A DNA stretch of 6,761 nt from positions 1 through 6,761 of the forward strand of contig JAGBEM010000152.1 in NCBI GenBank assembly GCA_017936985.1. Reading direction: 5' to 3'. The DNA comes from Oscillospiraceae bacterium (GTDB taxonomy: Bacteria > Bacillota_A > Clostridia > Oscillospirales > Oscillospiraceae). A program made the position numbers and the translations under genes. Of the stretch, positions 1 to 5,265 are shown piece after piece. Position 1 is the first letter of the stretch. Each line of letters starts with the position of its first letter. The notes beneath the pieces were generated by a model. It saw only the letters and a program-made list of their open reading frames with translations, ran no database searches and was not told the DNA's origin.

Positions 1-154
1 AATTGGCATAGAAGGTGCTTCGCTCAACATTTGCCACCTCACAAAGCTCTGTAACCGAGATCTTGTTCAGTTCGTGATCCCGAAGCAAAGCAGCAAATGT
101 CGTATAGATACGCTGCAGGGTTTCTTGGTGTCGTTTATTGTCCTTGGCGTTCAT
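1..154 (-). CDS. TetR-type transcriptional regulator, N-terminal part (cut by window edge)
   Basis: Fifty-one codons of an open frame start at the ATG at 154 to 152 and run off the left edge. The peptide begins MNAKDNKRHQETLQRIYTTF. A first helix (about residues 10-27) is followed by a helix-turn-helix (ISVTELCEVANV, about 32-43) and the turn VERSTFY just before the edge. This is the layout of the TetR/AcrR DNA-binding domain, in which a helix-turn-helix ends in a conserved TFY or FYxxF segment. The start is fixed by a perfect AAGGAGG six bases upstream, which overlaps the stop codon of the preceding gene, so it is the fifth gene of the operon starting at 3177. The ligand-binding C-terminal domain lies outside the window, so the effector cannot be guessed. 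It may regulate this operon or a nearby transporter; that is inference. Confidence 0.8.
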   Translation of the reverse strand, partial: MNAKDNKRHQETLQRIYTTFAALLRDHELNKISVTELCEVANVERSTFYAN

Positions 155-159
155 AGGAA

Positions 160-166
160 CCTCCTT
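160..166 (-). promoter_or_regulatory. Ribosome binding site of the TetR-type gene
   Basis: The minus strand reads AAGGAGG, followed by five bases (TTCCT) and ATG at 154. It overlaps the TAA stop (167-165) of the 131-residue membrane protein gene. It settles the start of the partial regulator gene and suggests that it is translated as part of the same transcript. Confidence 0.8.
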
Positions 167-560
167 ATTTGAGCAGTTCATCAGAAAGGCGCAGGATCTC
201 GGGAGCAATTTTCTCCCGCTGCTTTTTCAGCACACGATTGTAAATCGGATAAGCCAGCGCAACCAGCACCATGCCAACGATGCCAATCACAATACCAATC
301 AGCATAGCAAATTCTCTGTGAGAACCCAGTATCTCACCCAGCTCGGTCATAGCAAGACTCATACCGGTGCCCATAATCAACGCACCGATGACACCGATGG
401 CAATGGCCCAGGCCTGTGCTTTCTGTGTGGGAACGGCATGAAGCTTGCGAAGCTGTTCCATTTTGTCTGCTTCTTTGGGAAGATACTTTTTACGAATGGC
501 TTCTATTTCCTTCTGCTGTTTGGCAGAATAAGTAAAGCTGAATCCTTCTTTATTCTCCAT
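165..560 (-). CDS. Conserved small two-helix membrane protein of unknown function, 131 aa
   Basis: I do not recognise a defined function. The N-terminal 45 or so residues are hydrophilic and highly charged (EIEAIRKKYLPKEADKMEQL), probably helical and cytoplasmic. Two hydrophobic segments follow at about residues 49-71 and 84-107, separated by a short acidic loop, then a basic/charged tail (KKQREKIAPEILRLSDELLK). The hairpin topology with both termini inside is inferred from positive charges flanking the helices. The start ATG overlaps the end of the upstream gene by 11 bases. Its ribosome binding site, AGGAGA at 573-568, lies inside that gene's coding sequence, so translation is probably coupled. 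From memory, proteins with a similar KKYLPKE...KMEQLRKL start occur in many Clostridia and are sometimes labelled dihydropteridine reductase. Nothing here (no Rossmann motif, no catalytic residues, two membrane helices) supports such an enzyme. It may be an accessory subunit for the neighbouring membrane protein or kinase. Confidence 0.85.
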   Translation of the reverse strand: MENKEGFSFTYSAKQQKEIEAIRKKYLPKEADKMEQLRKLHAVPTQKAQAWAIAIGVIGALIMGTGMSLAMTELGEILGSHREFAMLIGIVIGIVGMVLVALAYPIYNRVLKKQREKIAPEILRLSDELLK

Positions 561-1440
561 CTTTGATTCTCCTGATCTCTTTATTTGCGTTTACAATAAG
601 GATCACCGAAAGGGCCACCACGGTAATGCTGACTCCGGCACCGGTGAGGATGATAAAAATTCGCTGATTTTCCTGCGACATATCTGCGCCGAACTGAGCA
701 AACATGGCTGTTTCCAGGTTCAGCACAGATACCAATGCCCCGGACAAGCTGACGATCTTGGCTGTGGACATAACAGGACTTCCCAGCTTGCGATACTTTA
801 CAATGTCCACGATAGCGTGAATGACAGCGTAAAAGGTGTACAGCGCCATCACATAGATCATGATACCGGGATAGTCATAGCCACGTTGCTGGTACAGGAT
901 CATCAGCACCGCACCGCTCAAGGATAGATTCACCAGCAGCAGAATGTACGCACAAAGCCGGGAGCGTTTCCATTCCTGCAAAACACTCAGGCCGATCGTG
1001 TTCTTTCGCACATAGCGCACCAGAAGGAAGCGCATGACAGCCATAATCACATAGTACACTGCCAGCACCACGAACCACCAGCTGTGGATAAAATGCCAGG
1101 ACCAAATATTGATTCCAACATACAGCAGACTGATTCCCAGAGATAAGTAAAGAGATATCTTGGTTCGGAACGCCCGGTCAGTCATATATCGATTGCCAAA
1201 CGGGTTATCGTAGATTTTCTGTTTGATTTCCTTGTATTGCTTCGGCAGTACCAAAGCGCAGAAAACACTTACGGTGCTGAGCGTGTAAAATGCAAGCACA
1301 TATACGATATAGGCAGGGATGCTCTGCTCCATACCCTTGAGGAAAACAATCGTCAGCAGCACAGCGCTGGCAATGGTCAACAGAACCATCAACCAGACCG
1401 GAGGAAACAGCAGCTTCTTCCCAATCTTCTTCCAATCCAT
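550..1440 (-). CDS. Eight-helix integral membrane protein with internal duplication, 296 aa
   Basis: No family with known function is recognised. Hydrophobicity suggests eight membrane helices at about residues 13-35, 42-64, 96-113, 118-142, 163-184, 190-213, 224-246 and 261-284, with a long basic cytoplasmic loop after helix 2 (KQYKEIKQKIYDNPFGNRYM). The two halves resemble each other: IPAYIVYVLAFYTL at 41-54 matches YPGIMIYVMALYTF at 190-203, and RTKISLYLSL at 92-101 resembles TAKIVSLSGA at 226-235. It therefore looks like a duplicated four-helix unit. The start at 1440 lies four bases after the kinase stop. A GAGG at 1451-1448, formed by the kinase's last Lys and Arg codons, sits seven bases before the ATG. 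There is no signal peptide cleavage site, ATPase motif or catalytic motif. Co-translation with the kinase suggests a sensory, adaptor or effector role at the membrane, but this is inference. Confidence 0.9.
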   Translation of the reverse strand: MDWKKIGKKLLFPPVWLMVLLTIASAVLLTIVFLKGMEQSIPAYIVYVLAFYTLSTVSVFCALVLPKQYKEIKQKIYDNPFGNRYMTDRAFRTKISLYLSLGISLLYVGINIWSWHFIHSWWFVVLAVYYVIMAVMRFLLVRYVRKNTIGLSVLQEWKRSRLCAYILLLVNLSLSGAVLMILYQQRGYDYPGIMIYVMALYTFYAVIHAIVDIVKYRKLGSPVMSTAKIVSLSGALVSVLNLETAMFAQFGADMSQENQRIFIILTGAGVSITVVALSVILIVNANKEIRRIKDGE

Positions 1441-1444
1441 AGCC

Positions 1445-2509
1445 TTACCTCTTGAACTTTACAGTGAAGGTACTGCCCTCGCCGTAGACACTTTGCACAC
1501 CGATCTCACCGTTCAGAATGTCCATCACACGCTTTACTAACGCAAGGCCCAGGCCGTTGCCCTGAGTAGCGTGAGAGGTGTCACCCTGGTAGAACTTTTC
1601 AAAAATGTGCATGCCGGTTTCCGGCTTCATGCCGCAGCCGGTGTCGCGCACCTGTACGATCACACTACTGCCCTCTGTTTTCAAAGACAACCCGATTGTA
1701 CCGCCATCCGGAGTAAATTTCACTGCGTTGGAAATTAGATTATTCCACACAAGGCTCAAAAGCTCCGGATCGGACTTGATACGCACACCGTCTTCAATAT
1801 CCGTTTCGATTTCCAGATTCTTGGCTTCCCACGCATCCTCAAACCCCAAAAGGGATTCGCAAAGCTGTTCTCCCAAGTCAAATTCCTGGGTTTGGGGGAA
1901 AATCTGCTGATTTTCCAACTTGTTCAGCTTCAAAATATTGGTGATCAGCTGGGCCAACCGCCGGGCAGCTTCCGAGATAGCCTTGGCGTATTCGTTCTTT
2001 TCTTCTTCGGTGATGCCGGGGCGCTGGAGCATAGTGGCGTAGTTGCCCATGACGGCCAGAGGTGTTTTCAGTTCGTGAGATACATTGGCAATAAAATCTG
2101 TCCGCAGGGTCTCTGTGCCGGACAGTTCTTCTGCCATCTTATTGATGGCTTTTCCGATTTCATTGAAACCCTCAGTACCCGCACCGTGAATGGATGGGAC
2201 GCGGACCGAAAAATCCCCCTGCATGATCTTCTCTGCGGCCTCTGTGATCTGCTTGACGGGCCGGTCTACCGTGATCTTGCGACGAATAAAGTCCGCCGTG
2301 CCAAACAAAAATGTAATCAGCAGCACATTGCCGAAGGTCAGCTTGGCAGCTACAGCGATGTTGCTGGCATCAAACTGGAGACCCATGGAATCTGCAAGGA
2401 TATTCAAAAAAAGTATCATGCAGCAACTGACAGCAAATCCCACTGTCAGGAAAAAGACAACATAGTTATTGAGCACTTTCAAGATCTGCCGGAATGTCCA
2501 TTTTTTCAT
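1445..2509 (-). CDS. Sensor histidine kinase, HisKA/HATPase type, short extracytoplasmic loop
   Basis: This 354-residue membrane kinase autophosphorylates on a histidine and passes the phosphate to its partner regulator, encoded just upstream. Two membrane helices (about residues 17-38 and 53-73) enclose a loop of only about 14 residues. A HAMP-like linker follows (about 74-130), containing PVKQITEAAEKIMQGDFSVR. The H-box is FIANVSHELKTP with H145. The ATP-binding domain shows the N-box NNLISNAVKF (256-265), G1 DTGCGM (289-294), F-box FEKFY (303-307) and G2 GNGLGLAL (317-324), so all catalytic motifs are intact. Its ATG overlaps the regulator's TGA stop as ATGA (2509-2506), giving tight translational coupling. 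The tiny external loop leaves no room for a periplasmic-type sensor domain. The signal is therefore probably sensed within the membrane or through a partner membrane protein, as in intramembrane-sensing kinases of Firmicutes (inference). Confidence 0.96.
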   Translation of the reverse strand: MKKWTFRQILKVLNNYVVFFLTVGFAVSCCMILFLNILADSMGLQFDASNIAVAAKLTFGNVLLITFLFGTADFIRRKITVDRPVKQITEAAEKIMQGDFSVRVPSIHGAGTEGFNEIGKAINKMAEELSGTETLRTDFIANVSHELKTPLAVMGNYATMLQRPGITEEEKNEYAKAISEAARRLAQLITNILKLNKLENQQIFPQTQEFDLGEQLCESLLGFEDAWEAKNLEIETDIEDGVRIKSDPELLSLVWNNLISNAVKFTPDGGTIGLSLKTEGSSVIVQVRDTGCGMKPETGMHIFEKFYQGDTSHATQGNGLGLALVKRVMDILNGEIGVQSVYGEGSTFTVKFKR

Positions 2510-3177
2510 TTGATCACCGCCTTGTAGCCCAGACCGTGGACGGTCTTGATCTCAAAGTCCTCGCAATCAGACAGCTTGCTGCGCAGCTTGGTCATATACA
2601 CATCCACCGCACGAGGCGCGGTTTCTGTATCTGCGTCCCAGAATTCATCCATCAGCTGCTGCCGGGTGAAGGTCTTTTTGGGGTAGCTGAGCAGTTTGTA
2701 GAGGATGTTGAATTCCCGGTTGGTAAGGTTGATTTCTTCGTCACCTAGCATAGCAATATGCTCATCCACATCCATAGTAAAGCTGCCAACCTCCAGCTTT
2801 CGGGAGGATGCGATCTTTGCCCGGCGAAGCAATGCACCAATCCGCAGAAACAGTTCATCCAAGTCAATAGGCTTGACCATATAATCGTCCACACCGATCC
2901 GGTAGCCCCGCTGCTTGGAGGCAAAGTCGTCCCTTGCGGTCATAAACAGGATGGGAATATTCTCGTTGAGGCTACGGACGGTCTTGGCAAATTCAAAGCC
3001 GTCGATTCCCGGCATCATAATATCAGACACGATCAGATCGAACATTGTTCCATACATGGCATCATAGGCATCGTTTGCATCCAAACAGCCGGTAGCCTGG
3101 TAGCCGCTGGCATTGAGGAATGCGCAAACCGTGCGGTTTAAATCCTTATCATCTTCCACAACCAAAATCTGAAACAT
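2506..3177 (-). CDS. OmpR/PhoB-family response regulator, 223 aa
   Basis: This is a DNA-binding transcription factor activated by phosphorylation from the kinase encoded next. The receiver domain (about residues 1-118) has the acidic pair D9/D10, the phospho-acceptor D52 in IVSDIMMPGIDG, T80 in LFMTARDD and K102 in MVKPID, so it is complete. The C-terminal winged-helix domain (about 128-222) shows the OmpR signature: INLTNREFNIL, then RQQLMDEFWD, the recognition-helix region RAVDVYMTKLRSKL, and the terminal hairpin IKTVHGLGYKAV. The length is standard for the family. The start at 3177 is supported by GGAGGT six bases upstream and by a sigma-A promoter just beyond. It is the first gene of the operon and overlaps the kinase start by four bases. 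The target genes are not evident; autoregulation and control of the adjacent ABC exporter are plausible but unproven. Confidence 0.97.
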   Translation of the reverse strand: MFQILVVEDDKDLNRTVCAFLNASGYQATGCLDANDAYDAMYGTMFDLIVSDIMMPGIDGFEFAKTVRSLNENIPILFMTARDDFASKQRGYRIGVDDYMVKPIDLDELFLRIGALLRRAKIASSRKLEVGSFTMDVDEHIAMLGDEEINLTNREFNILYKLLSYPKKTFTRQQLMDEFWDADTETAPRAVDVYMTKLRSKLSDCEDFEIKTVHGLGYKAVIK

Positions 3178-3183
3178 GGTGAT

Positions 3184-3189
3184 ACCTCC
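3184..3189 (-). promoter_or_regulatory. Ribosome binding site of the response regulator gene
   Basis: The minus strand carries GGAGGT, followed by ATCACC and the ATG at 3177. This near-consensus site with six-base spacing fixes the start of the response regulator. Confidence 0.85.
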
Positions 3190-3206
3190 GCAAATTGTTA
3201 TTTCTT

Positions 3207-3234
3207 ATTATATATCATAACACCGAAATGTTAA
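3207..3234 (-). promoter_or_regulatory. Sigma-A type promoter of the two-component operon
   Basis: On the minus strand the -35 box is TTAACA (3234-3229, five of six consensus bases) and the -10 box is a perfect TATAAT (3212-3207), with a 16-base spacer. Transcription would start near 3200, giving a leader of roughly 20 to 25 bases with the ribosome binding site inside it. The promoter lies between the terminator of the upstream dehydrogenase gene and the response regulator, so the two-component operon has its own transcription start. A small dyad overlaps the -35 box and spacer (see findings). The match was made by eye. Confidence 0.8.
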
Positions 3235-3254
3235 AGTTTTGTTTGCGTTTAGCG

Positions 3255-3293
3255 AAAAATGGTGCCGTTTTTCAAAAACAGCACCACTTTTTT
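3255..3293 (-). terminator. Rho-independent terminator after the SDR gene
   Basis: A near-perfect palindrome at 3260-3286 has arms of 13 bases around a single central base (in practice about a 10-base-pair stem with a 7-base loop) and one G-T pair. The minus strand then runs into ATTTTT (3260-3255). An A-tract precedes the hairpin (forward T-run 3288-3293), so it could terminate from either direction. It lies about 15 bases beyond the dehydrogenase stop codon and before the promoter of the two-component operon, insulating the two units. Its sequence resembles the terminator at 4437-4473. Confidence 0.9.
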
Positions 3294-3306
3294 GTCAGTA
3301 TTGGAT

Positions 3307-4338
3307 TTAATTGCCTTCAATAAGGCCCTCTTCAATCAGCCACCGCACTTCATCGTGGATGGTTTCCTGATAAGGACGGGTGGTGTAACCCAGCTCCCGC
3401 TGTGCCTTGGAATAGTCGAAGACATTGTTTCTTGCCAGGTTATAGACGGAGAAGGTGGTCATCAGCGGCTTCTTGCCGGTCCTTTCGGCCTGCTTCTCCA
3501 GCATCTGCGCGATCTTATCAGCCAAACCCAGAGGCAGGAAAATGCTGATCTTCTTGGCAGTACACTCCTTCTGGATCATATCGCACATTTCCTTCAGAGT
3601 GACAGGCTCGTTGGCCAGGATGTAGCACTCGCCGTTACGGCCCTTGTCAATGGCAGCGATTGTACCGGCAGCCAGGTCACGGACATCACACAGATTGAAG
3701 CTGCCCTGCATACCCATAGGCATCTCACCCTTGATGATCTGCAGAACGGTACGGGTAGTTTCGCCCAGCGCATGGTCATGGGGACCCAGGATGCCGGAAG
3801 GATGCACCACACAAGCCTTCAAACCCATGACCTTCACGGAGTCCAGCACCATCTGGGTGGCGATGGCCTTACTCAGGGAGTATGCGCCCACCACCTTACG
3901 ATCATCCACAGGAGTAAACTTGTCCACTTCCTTGATGGGGGTGCCATGGGGCAGTTCAGGAATAGCACCGGTGGAAGAGACATAGACCATCTTTTCGCAC
4001 TCGGGATGCGCCAGCACCTTGGTAATAATGTTCCGGGTACCGGTGACATTGACTTCCATCAGCTTGTCGGAGAAGGTGGGGTCTACGGTAACCATGCTGG
4101 CGCAGTGGATAATCACAGAGGTCTTTCCTTCAGGAACGGTGAAGAAAGGCTCCAGAGAAGCTTCGTCTGTTAGGTCGCCGATGACTACTTCCACATCCTT
4201 GGGGATGAACTTTACGGATTTGTCGTTAGGCAGCACCAGTGCGCGGACTTTGCAGCCCTTTTCCAGCAGCTGCAGGCAGATATTGGAGCCCAGGAAGCCT
4301 GCGGCACCGGTCAGCAGATAAATACGATTGTCGTTCAT
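3307..4338 (-). CDS. NAD(P)-dependent epimerase/dehydratase, extended SDR (dihydroflavonol-reductase-like)
   Basis: This is a cytoplasmic oxidoreductase of the extended short-chain dehydrogenase family, 343 residues. The N-terminal Rossmann motif is TGAAGFLG (residues 10-17), GDLTD follows at 54-58, and HCASMV at 79-84. The catalytic triad is visible as S121 or S122 in YVSSTG plus Y153 and K157 in YSLSK. HPSGILGP (179-186) is the substrate-side motif typical of dihydroflavonol reductase and related enzymes. The usual VRALVR after the second strand is VRALVLPND here, so NADH versus NADPH preference cannot be read. The substrate is unknown; sugar nucleotide, aldehyde/ketone and sterol-like substrates all occur in the family. 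An in-frame ATG exists 16 codons upstream (4386), but it has no ribosome binding site and would add a hydrophilic extension before the nucleotide fold. AGGAG ten bases before 4338 supports the shorter start. It is a single gene between two terminators. Confidence 0.94.
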   Translation of the reverse strand: MNDNRIYLLTGAAGFLGSNICLQLLEKGCKVRALVLPNDKSVKFIPKDVEVVIGDLTDEASLEPFFTVPEGKTSVIIHCASMVTVDPTFSDKLMEVNVTGTRNIITKVLAHPECEKMVYVSSTGAIPELPHGTPIKEVDKFTPVDDRKVVGAYSLSKAIATQMVLDSVKVMGLKACVVHPSGILGPHDHALGETTRTVLQIIKGEMPMGMQGSFNLCDVRDLAAGTIAAIDKGRNGECYILANEPVTLKEMCDMIQKECTAKKISIFLPLGLADKIAQMLEKQAERTGKKPLMTTFSVYNLARNNVFDYSKAQRELGYTTRPYQETIHDEVRWLIEEGLIEGN

Positions 4339-4348
4339 AATTAACACA

Positions 4349-4353
4349 CTCCT
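4349..4353 (-). promoter_or_regulatory. Ribosome binding site that decides the SDR gene start
   Basis: AGGAG on the minus strand lies ten bases before the ATG at 4338. The spacing is slightly long, but no comparable site precedes the alternative ATG at 4386, so the shorter 343-residue product is preferred. A weak -10-like TAGAAT (4390-4385) overlaps that upstream ATG, with no convincing -35 box. If it is the promoter, the upstream ATG could not be translated. Confidence 0.6.
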
Positions 4354-4436
4354 ATGTTGGTTTGTTTTTTCTTTGTATGACCCCATTCTAATGCACCGAT
4401 ATTTTTTAGGTGTTTGCCTTTTGTTTCCGGAATATT

Positions 4437-4473
4437 AAAATCGGTGCTGTACCCAAAAATACAGCACCGATTT
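4437..4473 (-). terminator. Rho-independent terminator of the ABC exporter operon
   Basis: Two perfectly complementary 14-base arms (4473-4460 and 4451-4438 on the minus strand) enclose an 8-base loop (4459-4452). The second arm ends in TTT and is followed by TAATATT, giving a short, interrupted U-rich tail. The stem begins one base after the TAA of the last permease gene (4477-4475), so termination is tightly placed. With its symmetrical A/T flanks it could also work on the other strand. The remaining intergenic stretch to 4339 holds a further copy of half the arm (4393-4400) and the SDR ribosome binding site. Confidence 0.88.
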
Positions 4474-4474
4474 C

Positions 4475-5263
4475 TTATACAAGGCTGGTCTTATTCAGAA
4501 CTGCTTTGCTGGCAATACCCAGACCGATAGCAAACATTGCGCTGCCGGCGAGGCACAAAACTACATTCAGCATCGTAGAGCCAAGGGGTGTAATCAATCC
4601 TACCATCATAAACAGGAGCATACCGCCGCCCAGGGAGCCGCAGATGGAAAGCCACGCCTTCTGCTTTGCCGCAATGCTGATAAGTACGAAAATCGAGACG
4701 AACACCGGCATCAGAAAAATCTTCGCCAGCATACACATCACAAGATTCATTGTAGTCAACCCGTGCAGATCAAAGGAAAGACCTGCAATGGCACCGCCAA
4801 GCACTGCGCCTACAAAGTAAAGAATCAGCATCAGAGCGCCGCACAGGAAGCCTGCCAGGGTCTTGGAGATCATGTAGTCACCCTTCTTGGCACGGACGGT
4901 AAACAGATTCTTGGCAAAACCACTGCGAAAATCATCAGAAATAAACAGGCAGATGAACACGGAAACGATCATAAAGATCATGTTGATATTGCACATAGCG
5001 AACACATCCATGCCGCCCATAGCTTCACCACCGGGAAGTGTACCGATGTTCTGCCAGGTGTTTTCGGGACCTACCATCACGGATTCCACACCGGTCTGGG
5101 GATCGACGGTAACAGAGCCATCCATCATAGCCATCATGACGGTCATCAAAATGGGCATCACCAGGGCGCAGGCAAGCAGAATGTAAAAGAGCTTCGACTT
5201 GAACATTCTCCGAAAATCCACCTTCAGCATACTGCCCAGGCGGGAACCAAAGTTATTTTTCAT
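4475..5263 (-). CDS. ABC-2 type transporter permease, second of the pair, 262 aa
   Basis: This is an integral membrane subunit of an ABC exporter that works with the ATPase encoded directly upstream. About six membrane helices are seen (roughly residues 24-46, 89-109, 137-162, 173-197, 203-222, 230-252). A 40-residue extracytoplasmic loop lies between helices 1 and 2, rich in Gly, Pro and acidic residues. After helix 2 comes the segment ISDDFRSGFAKNLFTVRAKK and then DYMISKT, which is the conserved D(Y/F)xSGxxKxLF...SK pattern of ABC-2 permeases in the BcrB/LanE-LanG group. The start is two bases beyond the ATPase stop. The ribosome binding site AAAGGAGG (5280-5273) is built from the ATPase's last Lys-Gly-Gly codons. 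It is homologous to the partial permease at the right edge. The likely substrates are peptides or other envelope-active compounds (inference from family). Confidence 0.93.
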   Translation of the reverse strand: MKNNFGSRLGSMLKVDFRRMFKSKLFYILLACALVMPILMTVMMAMMDGSVTVDPQTGVESVMVGPENTWQNIGTLPGGEAMGGMDVFAMCNINMIFMIVSVFICLFISDDFRSGFAKNLFTVRAKKGDYMISKTLAGFLCGALMLILYFVGAVLGGAIAGLSFDLHGLTTMNLVMCMLAKIFLMPVFVSIFVLISIAAKQKAWLSICGSLGGGMLLFMMVGLITPLGSTMLNVVLCLAGSAMFAIGLGIASKAVLNKTSLV

Positions 5264-5265
5264 GA

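Noticed and set aside
138..566. 142-codon plus-strand open frame opposite the small membrane protein
   Set aside because: The minus-strand frame has a good ribosome binding site, coupled overlaps and a sensible two-helix topology. The plus-strand product has none of these.
1892..2527. 211-codon plus-strand open frame opposite the histidine kinase
   Set aside because: It lies fully antisense to the kinase with all its catalytic motifs; its composition is shadow-like and no start signals are visible.
3259..4173. 304-codon plus-strand open frame opposite the SDR gene
   Set aside because: It is antisense to a gene with intact SDR motifs, starts inside a terminator hairpin, has no ribosome binding site, and has the His/Gln-rich composition typical of reversed coding sequence.
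4339..4386. Sixteen-codon N-terminal extension of the SDR protein from the ATG at 4386
   Set aside because: There is no ribosome binding site before it, the extension precedes a complete Rossmann start, and the extension region itself contains the AGGAG used by the ATG at 4338.
4339..4474. Possible riboswitch or small RNA in the gap between the ABC operon and the SDR gene
   Set aside because: Only the terminator hairpin, a repeated octamer and a ribosome binding site are seen; no known riboswitch core pattern is recognisable, and the leader is short.
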